Part shown: positions 58,275-64,000 of the stretch, in pieces
How positions within the stretch are numbered: position 1 is the first letter of the stretch
Layout of the letters: each line of letters starts with the position of its first letter
NCBI RefSeq assembly: GCF_018449795.1
Contig: NZ_JAAVVE010000002.1
Location: forward strand, 161,900-225,899
Reading direction: 5' to 3'
Origin: Sphingomonas sp. dw_22
GTDB taxonomy: Bacteria; Pseudomonadota; Alphaproteobacteria; Sphingomonadales; Sphingomonadaceae
Length of the DNA: 64,000 nucleotides
Position numbers and translations under genes: made by a program
The notes under the pieces: model-generated
Told to the model about the DNA's origin: nothing
The model's database searches: none
What the model saw: only the letters and a program-made list of their open reading frames with translations

Positions 58275-58643
58275 GCGATCCTTTCAAGGCGAGAGGCAAA
58301 GTGCGCGGAGATGCGCTCCATTCGTGCACTTTGGGGCGCAGGGCATGCACGGCCTGAAGAGGCGAAGCCGGAGCAGGTACGGGTGGTTCCGTGGTGCATG
58401 TGCGAGGGAGAGTCTGGCAGAGGAAATCCTACATGGACAGCGGAAAAACCGGCATGCCGACGCGATAATTGGGCGGTGTGACGCGGGAGAGACAGCGGAC
58501 CGCATTTCGTGCCGGCTTGGCGGCGGTTTTCGCCCGATGCCCGTTCGGCGCTTTGCGCCGAGCGCGACCTGGCGGCCGCGCACCCACCCCCGACCCCTCC
58601 CTTCCAGGGAGGGGAGCGTCAAATGTCGATTCGTCCCGGGATC
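58275..58643. other. 369-base gap upstream of phoH, with repeat element
   Basis: The part 58594-58637 is the repeat described at 27958 and 63640: a hairpin (cccctccct / ggggag) with the tail gtcaaatgtcgattcgtccc. At 58417-58434 aggaaatcctacatgg resembles the aaatcctat motif of another repeat. The rest (58275-58590) has no gene I can support and is the likely end of an inverted segment. Confidence 0.6.
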
Positions 58644-59477
58644 TCAGCCGATCTTCCCCGACTGGCTCATCCGCCACATCAGCGAATCGAGCATCCGATC
58701 GGGCAGCCAGCGCGCCAGGAACAGGAAAACCTTCGCGCCGCCCCCGGTGGCATAGCGGATGCGCGGGCGGCGCGCGGCGACGGCCCTGGCGATCGTATCG
58801 GCGACCACTTCGGGCGGCGAGACGAAGCTGACATTGTCGGCGCTGCCGAGCATCGCGGCGTGCTTCAGGGCATAGGGCGCATAGGCGCTCTTGCCCGAAC
58901 GCTCGATCAGGCTCTGGACGGCGATGCCGCCCCATTCGGTGCGGATCGCGCCCGGCTCGATCACGACGACGCGGATGCCGAACGGGCGAAGCTCCAGGCG
59001 GAGGCAATCGCTCAGCCCCTCCACTGCGAACTTGGTGGCGTGATACCAGGCGCCGAAGGGCTCGCCGAACTTGCCGCCGATCGAAGTGACGTTGAGGATC
59101 GTGCCCGACCCTTGCGCGCGCATCAGCGGCGTCGAGAGCTGGCACAGGCGCGCGAGGCCGAACAGGTTGACCTCCACCTGCCGGCGCGCCTCCGCCATCG
59201 GCACGTCCTCCAGCGCGCCATAGCTGCCATAGCCGGCATTGTTGACGAGCACGTCGAGCCGGCCGGCCTTTTCACGGATCGTCGCGATCGCGGCGACGAT
59301 CGAGGCATCCTGGGTGAGATCGAGGTCGATCAGCTCGGCGCCCTCGGCGGCGAGGCCGGCCATGCGATCGAGGCGGCGGGCGGCGGCGAAGACGCGATAG
59401 CCGTCCTTCAGCAGCCGGCGGGCGGTGGCTTCGCCGATGCCGGCCGAGGCACCGGTGACGAGTGCGGTTTTCTGCAT
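58644..59477 (-). CDS. Short-chain dehydrogenase/reductase
   Basis: A 277-residue SDR with TGASAGIGEATA (coenzyme loop), NNAGYGSYG, catalytic Ser in VTSIGGKFGE and YHATKFAVEG (YxxxK). Preference for NADP or NAD and the substrate are not clear. Controlled from a promoter with a MerR-type 19-base spacer shared with the divergent regulator. Confidence 0.9.
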   Translation of the reverse strand: MQKTALVTGASAGIGEATARRLLKDGYRVFAAARRLDRMAGLAAEGAELIDLDLTQDASIVAAIATIREKAGRLDVLVNNAGYGSYGALEDVPMAEARRQVEVNLFGLARLCQLSTPLMRAQGSGTILNVTSIGGKFGEPFGAWYHATKFAVEGLSDCLRLELRPFGIRVVVIEPGAIRTEWGGIAVQSLIERSGKSAYAPYALKHAAMLGSADNVSFVSPPEVVADTIARAVAARRPRIRYATGGGAKVFLFLARWLPDRMLDSLMWRMSQSGKIG

Positions 59478-59507
59478 GCTTTGCTCCAGTTGAAATCGGA
59501 GCCAGGG

Positions 59508-59538
59508 GATATAAGTGTGGACCTTGGTCCATGGTCAA
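59508..59538 (-). promoter_or_regulatory. MerR-type promoter of the SDR gene
   Basis: On the minus strand TTGACC (-35, 59538-59533) and TATATC (-10, 59513-59508) are 19 bases apart, the longer-than-usual spacing of MerR-controlled promoters, and the spacer contains the palindrome tggaccaaggtcca (59531-59518). The regulator is encoded divergently. Confidence 0.75.
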
Positions 59539-59549
59539 GGGATAAAATC

Positions 59550-59984
59550 ATGCTGATCTCGGAATTCGCCCGCGCCGCGGACTTGAGCGTCGACACGGTG
59601 CGCTTCTATGTCCGCAAGGGGCTGCTCCGGCCCGAGACCGGGCGGAAGGGCGGCGCCAACCCCTATCAGATCTTCACGCCCGAGCATGTCGAAGCCGCGC
59701 GGATCATCCGCATGGCGCAGGGGCTGGGCTTTTCGCTGCGCGAGATCGCCGTGCTGGCGGAGGAATATAATATGGGCGGAATGACGCCCACGCGCAGCCT
59801 GGAAGTGATGCGGATGCAGCTCGTGCGGCTGGAGGAGAAGGCCGGGCAGCTCAACGCGATGGTCGGCTATGTCCGCGCCAAGATCGCCTGGCTCGAAGGC
59901 GGCGAGCAGGGGCCGGAGCCGGGCTTCGGCGCATTCGAGGAATGCCCGGCGCCGGTGACGGCGGCGCGGGCGCGGGCCTCCTGA
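59550..59984 (+). CDS. MerR-family transcriptional regulator
   Basis: A 144-residue regulator: N-terminal winged helix LISEFARAADLSVDTVRFYV followed by RKGLLRPE, a coiled-coil (RSLEVMRMQLVRLEEKAGQ) and a divergent C-terminus with few Cys (one, EECPAP), so it is probably not a metal sensor. It likely binds the palindrome in the SDR promoter. The effector is unknown. Confidence 0.88.
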   Translation: MLISEFARAADLSVDTVRFYVRKGLLRPETGRKGGANPYQIFTPEHVEAARIIRMAQGLGFSLREIAVLAEEYNMGGMTPTRSLEVMRMQLVRLEEKAGQLNAMVGYVRAKIAWLEGGEQGPEPGFGAFEECPAPVTAARARAS

Positions 59985-60169
59985 AGATCCGTCGGCCGAA
60001 TCATTAACTGCATTCATTCGCATCTGTCGTGCCGGACCGGGACAGGCCCCGCGTCGGGTAACCATGGCCGCGCATTTTTCCCGTTTCAGGACAGGAAAGC
60101 GGCGGAAAAGCCCTGGCTGGATGCCGGAATGCCGATAGCCCCGAAGCATCAACAGCGGGGATATAGCGT

Positions 60170-60781
60170 ATGAAGACCGTCGTCCGTGGCCTTCTGGCCG
60201 GTGCCGCCCTGATCGCCTCGGCCAATGCATCGGCGCAGACGATCGTCGATACCGGCACGCCCGCCAATCCCTATTCCGGCTATTCGCTCGGCTGGGGCCA
60301 GCTCCTGGCCGGCAGCTTCACCCTGGACCATGCGACCACGCTGGCGAGCATCCAGGGCTGGATCGGCAGCGATGGCGGCGAGGCCATCATCGGCGTCGCG
60401 GGCGATGCGGGCGGCCTGCCCGGCGCGACGCTCTTCTCCGGCAGCTTCACGCTCAACGACTCGGGCTGGCAGGGCCTGAACGCGCTGGACTGGGATCTGG
60501 GACCGGGCACCTATTGGGCGACGTTCGCGTTCGTCGACGATTTCGGCATCCTGCCCTGGATGCCCTCCAGCGCCGGCAACCCGCTCCAATCCTATGCGAT
60601 CCGCCGGTCGGGCGCGGGATGGACCACCGAATACGGCCCGCTCGACCTGGGCGTGCGCATCACCGAGGGCACGATCAGCCCGGTTCCCGAGCCCGCCGCA
60701 TGGGGCCTGATGATCGGCGGCTTCGGCCTGGCCGGCATGGCGCTGCGCCGCCGGGTGCGCGTGCGCTACGCCGCCGCCTGA
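60170..60781 (+). CDS. PEPxxWA-CTERM sorting-signal protein
   Basis: A 203-residue exported protein: signal MKTVVRGLLAGAALIASANA, a beta-rich middle (SFTLDHATTLASIQGWIGSD etc.) and the C-terminal sorting signal VPEPAAWGLMIGGFGLAGMA followed by LRRRVRVR. Such proteins are handled by exosortases in exopolysaccharide-making bacteria. No exosortase is in the window. The middle region is of unknown function. Confidence 0.9.
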   Translation: MKTVVRGLLAGAALIASANASAQTIVDTGTPANPYSGYSLGWGQLLAGSFTLDHATTLASIQGWIGSDGGEAIIGVAGDAGGLPGATLFSGSFTLNDSGWQGLNALDWDLGPGTYWATFAFVDDFGILPWMPSSAGNPLQSYAIRRSGAGWTTEYGPLDLGVRITEGTISPVPEPAAWGLMIGGFGLAGMALRRRVRVRYAAA

Positions 60782-60789
60782 CCGGCGCC

Positions 60790-61812
60790 TCAATCGAACA
60801 GGCCGTCCTGCGCCGAGGCCGGGGGATCGAGGCCGAGATGCTTCCATCCGGCGGGATTGAGGCAGCGGCCCCGCGCGGTGCGGGCGATCATGCCGATCTG
60901 GATGAGATAGGGCTCGATCACTTCCTCGATCGTGTCGCGCGGCTCGCTGAGCCCCGCCGCCAGCGTCTCCACGCCGACCGGGCCGCCCTTGTAGATATCG
61001 GCGATCATCGTGAGGTAGCGGCGGTCCATCGCGTCGAGGCCGAGCGAATCGACCTCCAGCCGGGTGAGCGCCGAATCGGCCACCCGGGCATGGACCGTCT
61101 CCTCGCCCAGCACATTGGCGAAATCGCGCACGCGGCGCAGCAGCCGCCCGGCGATGCGCGGCGTGCCGCGCGAGCGCCGGGCGATCTCGCGCGCGCCGTC
61201 CTGGGCGATATGGAGGTCGAGCAGCGTCGCGGCGCGGGTGACGACGCTGGTCAGCTCCTCGACCGTGTAGAATTGCAGGCGGACCGGGATGCCGAACCGG
61301 TCGCGCAGCGGCGTGGTGAGCAGGCCCTGGCGCGTGGTGGCGCCGACCAGGGTGAAGCGCGGCAGATCGATCCGCACCGAGCGGGCGGACGGCCCCTCCC
61401 CGATCATCAGATCGAGCGCGCGATCCTCCATCGCCGGGTAGAGGACTTCCTCTACCGCGGGCGCGAGGCGGTGGATCTCGTCGATGAACAGCACGTCGCC
61501 GTCCTCGAGATTGGTGAGCAGCGCCGCGAGGTCGCCCGACTTGGCAATGACCGGGCCGGAGGTCGCGCGGAACCCCACGCCCATCTCGCGCGCGACGATC
61601 TGGGCGAGCGTGGTCTTGCCGAGGCCGGGGGGGCCGAAGAAGAGGACGTGATCGAGCGCCTCGCCGCGTGCCTTGGCCGCCTGGATGAACACGCGGAGAT
61701 TCTCGCGCGACGCCTTCTGGCCGACGAACTCGTCGAGCGATTTGGGGCGCAGGGCGGCGTCGATGTCCTCGGGCTTGCGCGCGGGGGCGAGGATGCGATC
61801 AGAATCAGACAT
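60790..61812 (-). CDS. ruvB: Holliday junction DNA helicase RuvB
   Basis: A 340-residue AAA+ motor for branch migration. Walker [18 protein letters not shown], Walker [16 protein letters not shown], sensor [18 protein letters not shown], and the C-terminal winged helix with [17 protein letters not shown] are all present. Its start (61812) overlaps the upstream gene by eight bases. It is separated from ruvA by two other genes. Confidence 0.96.
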   Translation of the reverse strand: MSDSDRILAPARKPEDIDAALRPKSLDEFVGQKASRENLRVFIQAAKARGEALDHVLFFGPPGLGKTTLAQIVAREMGVGFRATSGPVIAKSGDLAALLTNLEDGDVLFIDEIHRLAPAVEEVLYPAMEDRALDLMIGEGPSARSVRIDLPRFTLVGATTRQGLLTTPLRDRFGIPVRLQFYTVEELTSVVTRAATLLDLHIAQDGAREIARRSRGTPRIAGRLLRRVRDFANVLGEETVHARVADSALTRLEVDSLGLDAMDRRYLTMIADIYKGGPVGVETLAAGLSEPRDTIEEVIEPYLIQIGMIARTARGRCLNPAGWKHLGLDPPASAQDGLFD

Positions 61813-62260
61813 CAGGCTTCCAACCGCGCTTCTGTTCTTGGAGCATCGCAAATACTGCTCGCTCCATTGTCCCCACCCAAATATCTAGCTCAACCTTAGG
61901 TGTAGACCATTCGTGTGCTCCCTCAAGGAGACGATAAAAATCCGCCCATCCGTTTGTTAGACCGGCCCTATCAATCGACTTTATCGCCCCTCCAAGCGCG
62001 AGACCGAAGGGAATTAATCTTCCCCGCGCCAATGGTGTTATCTCCACGAGGCCCGCATAACAATTTTCGATAAAGCGCTCTAATATCTCTCCACTGGCGC
62101 CAACGATCTTGGAATACCCATGAATGTGAGCGCAAAAGTATGCGCAAAGCACTTCGCTATCTCGGTTAAACCCCAACTCAGTGACAATCGTGACTTGCAC
62201 TCCAATGGCCAGGGATAAGAGGCCACGAGATGCAGAAGTTTTTCGATCAAATAACCCCAT
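61805..62260 (-). CDS. Low-GC unknown protein between ruvB and DUF4337 gene
   Basis: A 151-residue protein I do not recognise. Its base composition is near 50% G+C, much lower than its neighbours. It is cytoplasmic by appearance ([20 protein letters not shown] start, one moderately hydrophobic part) and has single Cys residues ([13 protein letters not shown]). TGATG overlap with the gene upstream and an overlap with ruvB downstream show it is inserted seamlessly into the operon. Confidence 0.8.
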   Translation of the reverse strand: MGLFDRKTSASRGLLSLAIGVQVTIVTELGFNRDSEVLCAYFCAHIHGYSKIVGASGEILERFIENCYAGLVEITPLARGRLIPFGLALGGAIKSIDRAGLTNGWADFYRLLEGAHEWSTPKVELDIWVGTMERAVFAMLQEQKRGWKPDV

Positions 62261-62817
62261 CACCCCAGCACTCCGCTCAGCAGCGCCGGATGGAAGCTCC
62301 AGCCGGCGAAGCCGCACAGGCCTATGAACAGGCCGAACGCGCCGAACGCCCAGGCCGCGCCGAGCAGCCAGCCGCTCTCCGCCAATGCCGAGACGGCCGC
62401 GATCGAGATGGCGGTGGAGATCGCCGCGTCGCTGGCGTCGAACTGGTCGTCATGGACGTTGAGCGCGTCATAGCGATCCGACTGCGCCCTGGCTTCGGCC
62501 GCCAGGCGCGGGGCCTCGGCCCGGTAGCGGGCGATGTCGCGGTCGATGCCCGCGAGCACGGGCGCGGCCCGGGCCGGATCGGCGGCGAGCGCCGCGATCT
62601 GGGTGCGGCTGGTCTCGGCGATGTGCAGCTTGGTGCGGGTCGCCTGATATTCGTTCCAATCGTCCACCGATGCGGACTGCGCCGCCTGCATGGCCTGGAC
62701 GATGTTGCCGTCCTTGATGCCGCACAGGCCCATCACCACCGACAGCACGACGACGGTGATCGCGACGCGGCGATTGAGCGACTTGTCCTTGGCCTCGGCG
62801 CTGACTTCGATTTCCAT
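62260..62817 (-). CDS. DUF4337 membrane protein
   Basis: A 185-residue protein with one N-terminal segment (RRVAITVVVLSVVMGLCG), the DUF4337 motif GNIVQAMQAAQSASVDDWNE and YQATRTKLH, a helical coiled-coil, and two C-terminal segments (STAISIAAVSALAESGWLLG; FGAFGLFIGLCGFAGW). Function unknown. It follows ruvA by two bases and is coupled to the next gene by TGATG. Confidence 0.88.
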   Translation of the reverse strand: MEIEVSAEAKDKSLNRRVAITVVVLSVVMGLCGIKDGNIVQAMQAAQSASVDDWNEYQATRTKLHIAETSRTQIAALAADPARAAPVLAGIDRDIARYRAEAPRLAAEARAQSDRYDALNVHDDQFDASDAAISTAISIAAVSALAESGWLLGAAWAFGAFGLFIGLCGFAGWSFHPALLSGVLG

Positions 62818-62819
62818 GG

Positions 62820-63416
62820 CTATTTCGCCGCCTTCCGGAGCGCCAGGCGGACCAGCGCATCGAGCGTAGCGCCCGGCCCCAGCTCGTCATTGGCGGCGCT
62901 CACCGCGCCGCTTGCCTCGGCGGGCTTGAAGCCGAGGTTGAGGAGCGCCGAGACGGCATCCGCCGCCGCGCCGCCTGCCGGCGCGGCGGTCGCGCCGCTG
63001 CCGCCCAGGGCGATGCCGCCGGCCTTGTCCTTCAATTCGTTGACGATGCGCTGGGCGAGCTTCGGCCCGACGCCGTTGGCACGGGCGATCATCGCGGAAT
63101 CGGCGCGGGCGACGGCGGTCTGCACTTCCTCGGGCGAGAGAATCGAGAGGATCGCCAGCGCGACCTTGGCGCCGACACCCTGGACCGAGGTCAGCAGGCG
63201 AAACCAGTCACGCTCCTCGGCGCTGGCGAAGCCCATCAGGCGGAGCGAATCCTCCGATACCAGCATCTCGGTATGGATCGTGACCAGATCGCCGATCGTG
63301 CCGAGCGCGGTCAGCGTGCGGGCCGAGGCGCCGACCAGATAGCCGACGCCATTCACGTCGATCACCGCATGATCCGCGCCGGTGGCGGCGAGATGGCCCT
63401 TGAGGTGCGCGATCAT
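62820..63416 (-). CDS. ruvA: Holliday junction branch-migration subunit RuvA
   Basis: A 198-residue RuvA: OB-fold ([19 protein letters not shown]), two helix-hairpin-helix motifs ([19 protein letters not shown], and [20 protein letters not shown]) and the C-terminal RuvB-binding domain ([20 protein letters not shown]). The ATG at 63416 gives the normal N-terminus. ruvC, which usually lies upstream, is not in the window. Confidence 0.96.
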   Translation of the reverse strand: MIAHLKGHLAATGADHAVIDVNGVGYLVGASARTLTALGTIGDLVTIHTEMLVSEDSLRLMGFASAEERDWFRLLTSVQGVGAKVALAILSILSPEEVQTAVARADSAMIARANGVGPKLAQRIVNELKDKAGGIALGGSGATAAPAGGAAADAVSALLNLGFKPAEASGAVSAANDELGPGATLDALVRLALRKAAK

Positions 63417-63435
63417 CGCCGGCCCTCCGGCCACC

Positions 63436-63687
63436 GCAGGTTGACACGGTTGACACCGGCATTGCGAAAAAACCCACCGGTCGCGGAGGCGCGAGCGCGG
63501 GGCCGCGCATGGCGGGCGGGCGGACAGGCGCGGCGGAGGGCGTGCGGCATCACGCGCGGTACATAAGCGGAACAACGGCGTGTAGGAAAGCGGAAAACGA
63601 AGCGGCCGGCCATCGGCGGGCCAGGAGCAATCGAGCTTTCCCCTCCCTGCTTGCAGGGAGGGGGCCGTCAAATGTCGATCCGTCCCA
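63436..63687. repeat. Two dispersed repeats upstream of ruvA
   Basis: Part one (63436-63475): ggttgacacggttgacac, then attgcgaaaaaacc, as in the suf operon gap. Part two (63640-63687): hairpin with ccctccc / gggaggg arms, tail gtcaaatgtcgatccgtccc, as at 58594 and 27958. The space between is GC-rich and has no gene. Confidence 0.65.
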
Positions 63688-63708
63688 GGCGGCCGCTTCG
63701 TTTCCGGA

Positions 63709-64000
63709 TCAATAAAAGGCGCCGTAGATCACATCGACCACACGCCGCGTGCGGATCTGGATGAGCAGCAGGTCCGGCCCGTAGCGCACCCAACGATAGC
63801 CCGGCGGGGGCGGCCCGACGCCGAGCGCGCCATAGTCGTCATAATAATAGGAACTCGACAGGAAGATGCTCGGCAGCAACAGACCCGTCGTCCAGCGGCG
63901 ATAGCGGTAGCCGCGCGGATAGCGATAGGTGGGGCCGTGGACCGGCCGGAAATTCGGCGGACGACCCGCGCCCGGGCGGTCGGGGCGCACCGGCGAGGGG
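63709..64000 (-). CDS. RcnB-family protein, C-terminal part
   Basis: The last 96 codons of a protein that runs off the window. It has Arg/Tyr-rich stretches ([12 protein letters not shown]), a hydrophobic segment ([14 protein letters not shown]) and the typical ending [20 protein letters not shown] then [11 protein letters not shown] of the RcnB family (periplasmic, linked to Ni/Co homeostasis or unknown). The start is outside the window. Confidence 0.82.
   Translation of the reverse strand, partial: PSPVRPDRPGAGRPPNFRPVHGPTYRYPRGYRYRRWTTGLLLPSIFLSSSYYYDDYGALGVGPPPPGYRWVRYGPDLLLIQIRTRRVVDVIYGAFY

Overview
The window is a high-GC (about two thirds G+C) chromosomal segment that most resembles an alphaproteobacterium of the order Sphingomonadales, probably Sphingomonas or a close relative. 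The reasons are the suf operon led by an Rrf2 regulator, a Ros/MucR-type regulator next to fur and plsC, a PEPxxWA-CTERM protein, DUF4893 and RcnB-type proteins, and a block of short genes joined by ATGA or TGATG overlaps. I saw no tRNA, rRNA, CRISPR array, insertion sequence or prophage. This assignment rests on gene content and remembered families, not on a search.

Layout. 0-3.4 kb: tail of a ubiquinone hydroxylase, dinB, and a coupled trio (aldo/keto reductase, GreA/GreB-like factor, YbaK-like deacylase). 3.5-10.8 kb: a minus-strand suf operon (sufR, sufB, two small secreted unknowns, sufC, sufD, sufS, sufT, sufA) with a perfect inverted repeat just upstream of sufR. 10.8-21 kb: AraC regulator, a candidate small RNA, pyrD, gamma-glutamyltransferase, acyl-CoA ligase, M16 peptidase and a beta-hydroxylase. 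21.3-27.2 kb: a conserved plus-strand housekeeping row, nfu, nitroreductase, tsaB (with an internal amber codon), rimI, mucR-like, fur, plsC, miaB. 27.2-42.4 kb: accessory and redox genes, including cytochrome c', a truncated globin, ribonucleotide reductase nrdA/nrdB, a periplasmic amidase and an FNR-type regulator with its own box. 42.4-58.3 kb: a minus-strand row phoH, vapBC, ybeY, corC, [katG, PQQ-type dehydrogenase, PHA/VOC genes, CPBP protease], lnt, metK, two degenerate EAL genes, trmB, and a GDT1-family manganese exporter behind a yybP-ykoY riboswitch. 58.6-64 kb: SDR/MerR pair, PEP-CTERM protein, ruvA and ruvB separated by two other genes, and the end of an RcnB-like gene.

How the parts fit. 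Iron-sulfur assembly dominates the left half: the suf operon, the carrier Nfu, Fur, and users such as MiaB and FNR. The row nfu-tsaB-rimI-fur-plsC-miaB and the row phoH-ybeY-corC-lnt-metK-trmB are usually one continuous cluster in alphaproteobacteria. Here they lie about 31 kb apart in opposite orientation, which is what a single inversion with ends just after miaB and just before phoH would give. Oxidative and nitrosative defence recurs (katG, globin, cytochrome c', FNR).

The intergenic space is full of short palindromic repeats of several families, some of them long nested hairpins. The strongest points for follow-up are the interrupted tsaB, the riboswitch with a TTG-start exporter, the split housekeeping cluster, the candidate small RNA at 11.8 kb, and the two secreted unknowns inside the suf operon.
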